Assembly: GCA_022788185.1 (NCBI GenBank)
Contig: JALEVV010000034.1
Location: forward strand, 1 to 43,426
Source: Spirochaetales bacterium
GTDB taxonomy: Bacteria > Spirochaetota > Spirochaetia > Sphaerochaetales > Sphaerochaetaceae
DNA length: 43,426 bases
Reading direction: 5' to 3'
Numbering within the stretch: position 1 is the stretch's first letter; each line of letters begins with the position of its first letter. The notes under the pieces were generated by a model. It did not search any database. It saw nothing but the letters and a program-made list of their open reading frames with translations, and had not been told where the DNA came from. Made by a program: the position numbers and the translations under genes. Positions 37,949 to 43,426 of the stretch are shown piece by piece.

Positions 37949-38890
37949 TTACCACAGTGCGTTCTCAGTGAGGCGCTTGCTGACCTTATTGGCGGCAACT
38001 ACAAGAACGAGTGCGATTACGGCCTCAAAGAGACCTGCCGCGGTAGCTACCCCGTAGTCACCGTTCTGAATACCCATTCGGAATGAGTACGTTGAAATGA
38101 CATCTGCGGTGGCATAGGTTGACGGTTCATATAGAAGCAGGATCGATTCATATCCGACTTTGACCATCTTTCCGATATTCATGATGAACATGGTGACGAC
38201 CGTGGGCAGGATGCCGGGAACCGTGATGTTTATGATCCTTCTCCATCGTCCCGCACCGTCAACTATGGCTGCCTCATAGAGCTGGGGATCGATGCCCATG
38301 AGTGCCGCGATGTAGACGATGGCGTTGAAGCCGGCGGTCTGCCACAGGGTCATGGTCGTGTATACTGGGCGGAAGTACTGGGGATAGACCATGAAGTACT
38401 TTGCTTCAAAACCCAGCTTTACCAGGATCATGTTGATGATACCGGTACTGGGAGAGAGGAAGTTGACGACCATACCGCAGACGACGACCGTTGAGATGAA
38501 GTGCGGAAGGAACGATATCGTCTGAACTGCTTTTGCAATGATTTTACTCTTCATCTCCGTAATCATGATTGCAAGGATCACGGGCACGGGGAAGCAGATA
38601 AGCATCTGCCATAGGGCGATCATGATCGTGTTCTTCACGGTTCTGGCAAAGTCCGGACCTGTCATGTATATCTTAAAGTTCTCAAGTCCGACAAAGCGGC
38701 TGCCCTCAAAGCCGCGGAATATGTTGTAATCATAGAAGGCCATCCGGAGTCCCAGCATCGGCTTGTAGCAGAACATCACATACCAGATGAGCCCGGGGAG
38801 CAGGAACAGGTAAAGCGGCCAGCATCTTCCGAGCTTTCTGGCAAGCGATCTGTCCCTGGCAATAAGAGTATCACCATTTCCCTTTTTCAT
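37949..38890 (-). CDS. CUT1 ABC permease (LplB type)
   Basis: A 313-residue inner-membrane permease, first gene of the glycosaminoglycan operon. LFLLPGLIWYVMFCYKPMLG is the first span with the LplB-specific YKPM motif; VQTISFLPHFISTVVVCGMV and EAAIVDGAGRWRRIINITVP (EAA loop) follow. The start at 38890 is the ATG of MKKGNGDT; the open frame upstream to 38929 has no ribosome binding site. Confidence 0.87.
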   Translation of the reverse strand: MKKGNGDTLIARDRSLARKLGRCWPLYLFLLPGLIWYVMFCYKPMLGLRMAFYDYNIFRGFEGSRFVGLENFKIYMTGPDFARTVKNTIMIALWQMLICFPVPVILAIMITEMKSKIIAKAVQTISFLPHFISTVVVCGMVVNFLSPSTGIINMILVKLGFEAKYFMVYPQYFRPVYTTMTLWQTAGFNAIVYIAALMGIDPQLYEAAIVDGAGRWRRIINITVPGILPTVVTMFIMNIGKMVKVGYESILLLYEPSTYATADVISTYSFRMGIQNGDYGVATAAGLFEAVIALVLVVAANKVSKRLTENALW

Positions 38891-38939
38891 TTCGCATAAA
38901 TCTCCTTTTGAGGCCAGTCTAAAGGCCATTTCCTTACGC

Positions 38940-38968
38940 TGTATATCGTTCTTTTTCTCAAAGCGTCA
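38940..38968 (-). promoter_or_regulatory. Putative promoter of the glycosaminoglycan operon
   Basis: TGACGC (38968-38963) and TATACA (38945-38940) are 17 bases apart on the minus strand, 50 bases before the permease start. Both boxes are imperfect, as expected for an AraC-activated promoter. Confidence 0.4.
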
Positions 38969-38972
38969 TCGG

Positions 38973-38991
38973 TTTTCCCGTTTCGGGAAAA
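38973..38991. promoter_or_regulatory. Inverted repeat TTTTCCCG-TTT-CGGGAAAA
   Basis: Perfect 8-base arms with a 3-base centre in the gap between the divergent permease operon and the AraC-type regulator, just upstream of the predicted -35 box. A regulator site is likely. A related CGGGAAA half-site follows at 39038-39044. Confidence 0.45.
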
Positions 38992-39066
38992 TTGCACATC
39001 GGGCGGAAAAATGGGGACATGATTTTCTCGACAAAGCGGGAAATCCGTTGGACAATTGATATTCAT

Positions 39067-41172
39067 ATGAAAAAAGGGGCGTATTATCTAAAGATAGTCA
39101 GGATATTCTCTGCCATTGCGGCATCACTGGCGCTGATACTCATCATCGCGGCGGCAATGTTCATAAGCAGCCACAGTGACAGGGAGAGAAACGTCCTTAC
39201 CTCATCCCTCATGACACAGAGAGAGACCATGAGGGGAACCCTTTCATACATCAGGGACTCCATCAACCGTCTGGTTGCCAATGAGCACGTGAGGACGTGG
39301 GCAAACAGCGAGTGGGGAGACACCGACTACTACTACAGCGCACTCAAGATCTATCAGGCAACGAGGGAGGAGACCACCTTCCAGGACTATCTGGATTACA
39401 CCGTATCGGTAACAGGTCAGGATCCGAGGGCCTTCGTCATCACATCCCAGGGCACGCTTGAGAAGAATGCCCTGGCATTCACCCCGGATGAAACCCTGAT
39501 GCAGGACGGCGTCTTCATACCCGGCGTGTACCGGACATACAGGGACAACTCACTCCTGCTCGTGACGAACAGGAAGGTGGATGACAGTATACTGACATTC
39601 CTCACGACCTTCCGTCTTCCCGAAGAGCTGGTTTCGGGACAGAGCTTTACCTATTCCGTCTATGATCAGAAGAGGGATGTGATGATAGCCCGCAGCAGGG
39701 ATTTCGCAGCCACCGCCGAAAAGATCAAATGGGCAGAGGACGGGAGCACGACCGCAATTGACGGAATGACCTGCTTCACAGACACCTATGCCGATCTGGG
39801 TATTTCCGTCATATACAGCTTCCAGCCTCCCCGCTCATATTCCATCGTGATACTCACCGTCACGGCCGCAGTCCTTCTCATCGTATGTGTCATTTTTTTA
39901 ATGTACTCAGCTGCCAAATTCCTTTACCGGCCCGTCGGAAGGACCCTTCAGGAGGTAACTCAGGACGGTGATGAGGTCAGGGATGAGTTTGAAGTCATAG
40001 TAAGCCGCTGCCGGGACATCGAGCAGCTCTCCCGGGATCTGGAGGAGGCTCTCATGGAACAGAAGCTCCTGTCGGAGCAGCAGAAGTACAGGGCCTTCCT
40101 CAGGGGTGTTCCCTACCAGCCGGGAGACAATGATGCCACCTCCTTCTTCACCGTGGCCGCAGTCCAGTTCATGAGTGACGATGAGGAGCTGAACCTCCTC
40201 TTCGCAAAGCTGGACACCCACACGAAGGACATGCCCCATCTCCACTTTGTCAGGATGAACTTCCAGGAGGCGGCCCTGGTCTCCAAGGCCGACACTGCCA
40301 GACTCTCAAGGGCAAATCTCCTTGAGTCGGTAAGACAGTTCAATGCCGACCTCAACGAGAAGGTCGAGATGAAGTGCGGCATCTCCGATACCGCCGAAGG
40401 CTACGATGAGATCGCACGTCTCTACGGCAGGGCCGCTGAGATACTCAGTTACCGTTATAAGTTCAGCAACAAGACGGTACTGACAGAAGAAGACGTGAAG
40501 GGAGAATCGGAAAGAGCCAGCTTCCCCCTATCGGAGTTCAACAGGCTCATAACCGCCCTGCTCGCCTCCTCCCCTGATGCTCTCACGATCTATGACAGTG
40601 CCGTGGAGAGGAACCGGAAGCTTTCGTTCACCGAACATAAGACATTCTCCTACACCATGATCAACACGGCTATCAGATACTTCCAGGACCTGAAGACGAC
40701 TCCGGAGGAGCTGCTCTCACGTCCTGTCGACTGGACAGCCCTGTATGCATGCAGTGATCCTGCCGCCGCCATCATGGAGGTCCGGCAGATACTGGCCTCC
40801 GCCATCAGCGTCAGGAGGGAAAAGGACGAACTGGAAAGCTCCGATCTGGTGGGTAAGATGAAGGATTACATCAATTCCCATTTCAGGGAGAACATCATGC
40901 TAGTCGACCTGGCAGCGGAATTCAACCTCACCCCGAAGTACTGTTCCCAGCTATTCGGGGAGCTTTCAAACGACAACTTCAAGAACTATCTCAACAGACT
41001 CAGGATCAATGAGGCGTGCCGTGAGATCGAGAAGGATCCGGAAGTGAAGATAACCGCACTGGGGCTCAGTCTTGGCTTTTCCAGCGCCAACACCTTCATA
41101 AGGGTGTTTTCCAAATACGTGGGCATCACCCCGAAGCTCTTTGCCGAGAAGATAATCAAGGAGAAAAGATGA
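39067..41172 (+). CDS. Membrane-anchored AraC-family regulator
   Basis: A 701-residue regulator with two membrane spans: ~9-31 (IVRIFSAIAASLALILIIAA) and ~260-283 (VILTVTAAVLLIVCVIFLMY). The ~230 residues between them form an extracytoplasmic sensor, as in dCache-type members. The C-terminal ~100 residues are an AraC helix-turn-helix domain: IMLVDLAAEFNLTPKYCSQL (first helix-turn-helix) and ITALGLSLGFSSANTFIRVF then GITPKLF (second). Proteins of this design, like Bacillus YtdP/YesS, usually sit beside LplABC importers and control them, so this one probably senses glycosaminoglycan fragments outside the cell and activates the divergent operon and the lyase. The start at 39067 is chosen to open with the first span; its ribosome binding site is weak. 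Its stop overlaps the lyase start (ATGA). Confidence 0.85.
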   Translation: MKKGAYYLKIVRIFSAIAASLALILIIAAAMFISSHSDRERNVLTSSLMTQRETMRGTLSYIRDSINRLVANEHVRTWANSEWGDTDYYYSALKIYQATREETTFQDYLDYTVSVTGQDPRAFVITSQGTLEKNALAFTPDETLMQDGVFIPGVYRTYRDNSLLLVTNRKVDDSILTFLTTFRLPEELVSGQSFTYSVYDQKRDVMIARSRDFAATAEKIKWAEDGSTTAIDGMTCFTDTYADLGISVIYSFQPPRSYSIVILTVTAAVLLIVCVIFLMYSAAKFLYRPVGRTLQEVTQDGDEVRDEFEVIVSRCRDIEQLSRDLEEALMEQKLLSEQQKYRAFLRGVPYQPGDNDATSFFTVAAVQFMSDDEELNLLFAKLDTHTKDMPHLHFVRMNFQEAALVSKADTARLSRANLLESVRQFNADLNEKVEMKCGISDTAEGYDEIARLYGRAAEILSYRYKFSNKTVLTEEDVKGESERASFPLSEFNRLITALLASSPDALTIYDSAVERNRKLSFTEHKTFSYTMINTAIRYFQDLKTTPEELLSRPVDWTALYACSDPAAAIMEVRQILASAISVRREKDELESSDLVGKMKDYINSHFRENIMLVDLAAEFNLTPKYCSQLFGELSNDNFKNYLNRLRINEACREIEKDPEVKITALGLSLGFSSANTFIRVFSKYVGITPKLFAEKIIKEKR

Positions 41173-42983
41173 GACCCTACCACCTGTCATCCGTTCCGGT
41201 GCTTCCGGACAGGGCAGACATCATAAGCTGGGCCGATGAGACGGCGGCTGGAATAATCACGCACAGGGCCCACTACGAGATGGAGCGCTGCACCGTAAAA
41301 GTCCCCTTCTCCGATAAGCTCTGGAACGAACTGCCACCGGGGATAAGCGATCCTGAGTGGATCTATGCCTTTGCCCGTCACAGCTGTCTTCTCAGCCTGG
41401 CAGAGGCCTATGTGCTGACCCGGGATGAAAAGTTCCTTCAGTCGTACAGACTCATACTCACATCCTTCCTCCGCCACTCCGACAGGAATGGTGAGTCGTG
41501 GAGGAGCCTCGAGGCAGGCATCAGGGCGGAAAACTGGACAAGGAGCCTTGAGCTGCTCTCACTTGTTACCGATGTGAAGGACATCAGGGACATGATGGAA
41601 TCATCCTTTGATGAACACATCTCACTTCTGCTTTCATCGCACAGGGGCTTTCACCGGCTCTCAAACTGGGGAATAATACAGGACCACGGACTCTTCATCC
41701 TAGGCCTTTACCGTGACGATTTTCACCTGATGGATACAGCCCTTAACAGATTATGTGAGGAAGCACGCCTCCAGTGTCTTTCCGACGGCGTGCACTGGGA
41801 GCAGAGCCCGCTTTATCAGGCGGAGGTGCTCCATTCACTCCTCGACACACTGCTTCAGGCAGAGAGGAACCGGATTAATGTCCCTGATGAACTGAAGGAA
41901 AACACTCACCTTCTGGCAAAGGGACTTTCCTCACTCACCGGGCCCGACGGGAACATCTTCCTGCAGGGTGACAGTGATGAGATAGCTGCGGATGATCTTC
42001 TCACCCTCGCCGCATACCTCTTTGACGATGCATCCCTCCTATCGGGATACAGTATGGAAAATGCCTTGGACGGGCTTCCACCTTGCAAGGAAAGAGCAGA
42101 GAGGAAGAGCGCTTCACTCATGGCCAGCGGGAACCATATCATCAGGTCAGAGGGAATTTCAGTTCATCTATTTTCCGGCTGCATGGGCTCCGGACACGGT
42201 CACGTCGCACCGCTTCACATCGACGTATTCCTGAAGGACAGGGCGTTCATGACAGACTCAGGGCGCTTCACCTATCTTGATTCGGCAAAAAGAACGTATT
42301 ACAGGAGTGCCGAGGCCCATAACATCCCGAAGCTTCAGGGGGAATACCCTCATAAACCCTCAGGCTCGTGGAGTTTTTCATCAATCGGAGAATCCTCGCG
42401 TGGGTTCATGTCTGAAAGAATGGGATATGAACTCATAAGGGCGGAAAACCACGCTTATGCGGGACTGACGGTAAGACGTACGGTACTTAAGCTCGACCCT
42501 TCCCATTTTGTAATAATCGATGAATTCATCTCGGAAGACACAGTAAAAGCCGAAGCCCTCTTCCACCTCCACCCTGACTGTACCATTCATGACAATGCGA
42601 TAGAAAACCATGGGGAAACGATGTATATCTCTTCGACAGGAGCCCTCAGTACCGAAGAGTGCATGATATCCCTGCACTACAACGAAGAGTCTCCGTCAAA
42701 GCTTCTGAGGATATCGGGATCCCTCCCCCATAACGGCACCATGGTCACGATTCTTTCCACGGTGCCAGTTGAGACTGAAATTCTTCCCGTGGTCCTTCAG
42801 GACTCAGGAAGGGTGCTCACCGACTCGGAGGCAGTTGCCTTCAGGACAGGTAAGTTCACGGTACTTACACGTCCGGCGGAGATCGTGAATCAGGTGGATG
42901 TCATGACTGCAGGTGAGCTTGAAGGATACGGCAGGCTCATCGTGAAGGAAGACGGGAAAGCTCCCGTCACCCTCCTCTGGTAA
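41169..42983 (+). CDS. Heparinase II/III-family polysaccharide lyase, cytoplasmic
   Basis: A 604-residue protein of the heparinase II/III superfamily, enzymes that break uronic-acid polymers by beta-elimination. The N-terminal helical toroid carries RLSNWGIIQDHGLF (164-176; N166 and H173 are candidates for charge neutralisation and base) and DGVHWEQSPLYQAEV (206-220; Y216 as candidate catalytic Tyr). The C-terminal beta-sandwich begins near residue 330 with GSGHGHVAPLHIDVFLKD and SGRFTYLDSAKRTYYRSAEA, followed by AHN, the usual metal-site region. No signal peptide, so it acts on imported oligosaccharides and makes the unsaturated ends used by the GH88 enzyme. Whether heparan, chondroitin, hyaluronan or alginate is the substrate cannot be read directly. 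It is co-transcribed with the AraC-type regulator. Confidence 0.83.
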   Translation: MRPYHLSSVPVLPDRADIISWADETAAGIITHRAHYEMERCTVKVPFSDKLWNELPPGISDPEWIYAFARHSCLLSLAEAYVLTRDEKFLQSYRLILTSFLRHSDRNGESWRSLEAGIRAENWTRSLELLSLVTDVKDIRDMMESSFDEHISLLLSSHRGFHRLSNWGIIQDHGLFILGLYRDDFHLMDTALNRLCEEARLQCLSDGVHWEQSPLYQAEVLHSLLDTLLQAERNRINVPDELKENTHLLAKGLSSLTGPDGNIFLQGDSDEIAADDLLTLAAYLFDDASLLSGYSMENALDGLPPCKERAERKSASLMASGNHIIRSEGISVHLFSGCMGSGHGHVAPLHIDVFLKDRAFMTDSGRFTYLDSAKRTYYRSAEAHNIPKLQGEYPHKPSGSWSFSSIGESSRGFMSERMGYELIRAENHAYAGLTVRRTVLKLDPSHFVIIDEFISEDTVKAEALFHLHPDCTIHDNAIENHGETMYISSTGALSTEECMISLHYNEESPSKLLRISGSLPHNGTMVTILSTVPVETEILPVVLQDSGRVLTDSEAVAFRTGKFTVLTRPAEIVNQVDVMTAGELEGYGRLIVKEDGKAPVTLLW

Positions 42984-42985
42984 CC

Positions 42986-43312
42986 TCAGAGCAGGTGTAT
43001 GAGCACCATGTACACGGCTGTTCCTCCCGCGATCGGGAGGAGCATCGTACGGCGCATGAAATACAGGATGACTGTCACTGCCGATCCGACCAGTGAAGCG
43101 ATGACGGTGGCAGATGAATAAGAGGCATATCCCCTGAAGCAGTAGACCACGAGCATTGCAAGTACTGCGGCGGGAAGCATTTTACCAAGGTATGTGACCG
43201 TCCGGGGTATCTTCCTTCCCGATGGAAACAGTATGAAGGGAAGAAACCTCGTAAGCAGTGTCGCAAGCGAAAGGCATGCGATGGTACTGACTGCTCCCAC
43301 GGGCAAGCCCAT
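42986..43312 (-). CDS. azlD: AzlD-family branched-chain amino acid exporter subunit
   Basis: A 108-residue membrane protein with about four spans. ACLSLATLLTRFLPFILFPS near the N-terminus and TYLGKMLPAAVLAMLVVYCF are the AzlD signatures (the TxxxRxxPF and P-A-xxA motifs). AzlD forms a small subunit with AzlC. Length from the ATG at 43312 matches the family, but no ribosome binding site precedes it and the open frame continues upstream through AT-rich sequence unlike AzlC. The N-terminus may therefore be altered or the junction artificial. Convergent with the lyase gene, 2 bases apart. Confidence 0.75.
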   Translation of the reverse strand: MGLPVGAVSTIACLSLATLLTRFLPFILFPSGRKIPRTVTYLGKMLPAAVLAMLVVYCFRGYASYSSATVIASLVGSAVTVILYFMRRTMLLPIAGGTAVYMVLIHLL

Positions 43313-43426
43313 GGGGTTCTGATTACCAAGAGTAGCTTGTAATCGTACATCATTTTCAGACTTTGGAGTTACAAGTGTAAGCCTATTTGAATCAGGACTT
43401 TCATTATCAAGCAGTCCTACGACCAC
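43313..43426. other. AT-rich right edge, unidentified
   Basis: Base composition changes sharply just upstream of azlD. The minus strand is open here (DNESPDSNRLTLVTPKSEND and so on) but matches nothing I know and is not AzlC. It may be the end of an insertion sequence or other repeat at which the sequence broke. Confidence 0.35.

Noticed and set aside
1-43426. tRNA, rRNA or known riboswitch
   Set aside because: Reading both strands by eye showed no cloverleaf ending in CCA, no rRNA-like stretch and no recognisable riboswitch core; a covariance-model search was not possible.

Overview
The window most likely comes from a host-associated, fermentative member of the Spirochaetota (Sphaerochaeta/Treponema-like). 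The three sugar-binding proteins have leader ends such as FAQGASEK, FAQGAKEE and FAGGQSE, which are typical of that phylum. The gene content is that of an anaerobic glycan scavenger: an oxygen-sensitive anaerobic sulfatase maturase, three CUT1-type oligosaccharide transporters without their own ATPases, and many cytoplasmic glycan-cleaving enzymes. Nothing here gives a definite species. Both ends look like repeat or foreign DNA (an IS30-type transposase start on the left, an unexplained AT-rich stretch on the right), as at natural contig breaks.

Layout. 1-1.04 kb: IS30 edge and a brnT/brnA toxin-antitoxin pair. 1.15-6.8 kb (+): a GH94 phosphorylase of the chitobiose/cellobiose type, then a TauE/SafE-type permease, an MtnA-like isomerase and an FtsH-like membrane AAA protein that has lost the peptidase. 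6.8-7.9 kb (-): anaerobic sulfatase maturase. 7.9-8.45 kb: a junk zone of gene remnants. 8.45-18.2 kb (-): a markedly AT-rich, nine-gene LacI-controlled operon encoding a LacI regulator, a DUF1446 (AtuA-type) protein, DUF4387, a GmhB-like HAD protein, two permeases, a binding protein and two ADP-ribosylglycohydrolase-fold enzymes. I know of no described pathway with this content; it is the best candidate for an undescribed system.

18.3-28.0 kb: an N-acetylhexosamine 1-kinase (-), a divergent Gfo/Idh/MocA oxidoreductase (+), and a (-) operon of binding protein, two permeases, a Cys/Met-metabolism PLP enzyme and a GH38 alpha-mannosidase. 28.2-29.8 kb: an AlbA-type (Schlafen-like) regulator bracketed by two near-identical copies of a ~53-bp repeat made of GTGAAG units; the upstream copy contains the -35 box of its own promoter. 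29.8-30.5 kb: a decayed ROK kinase/phosphomannose isomerase remnant.

30.5-43 kb: a glycosaminoglycan locus. A (-) operon encodes two permeases, a binding protein, two Cys-type sulfatases, a GH88 unsaturated glucuronyl hydrolase and a discoidin-like protein. Divergent from it are a membrane-anchored AraC regulator and a cytoplasmic heparinase II/III-type lyase. None of these enzymes has a signal peptide, so sulfated oligosaccharides are probably imported and dismantled in the cytoplasm, with the distant maturase activating both sulfatases. The window ends in azlD.

The GH94 phosphorylase, the hexosamine kinase, the alpha-mannosidase and the sulfated-uronide locus together suggest a life on host glycans (N-glycan, mucin, glycosaminoglycan). 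All three transporters must borrow an ATPase encoded elsewhere.
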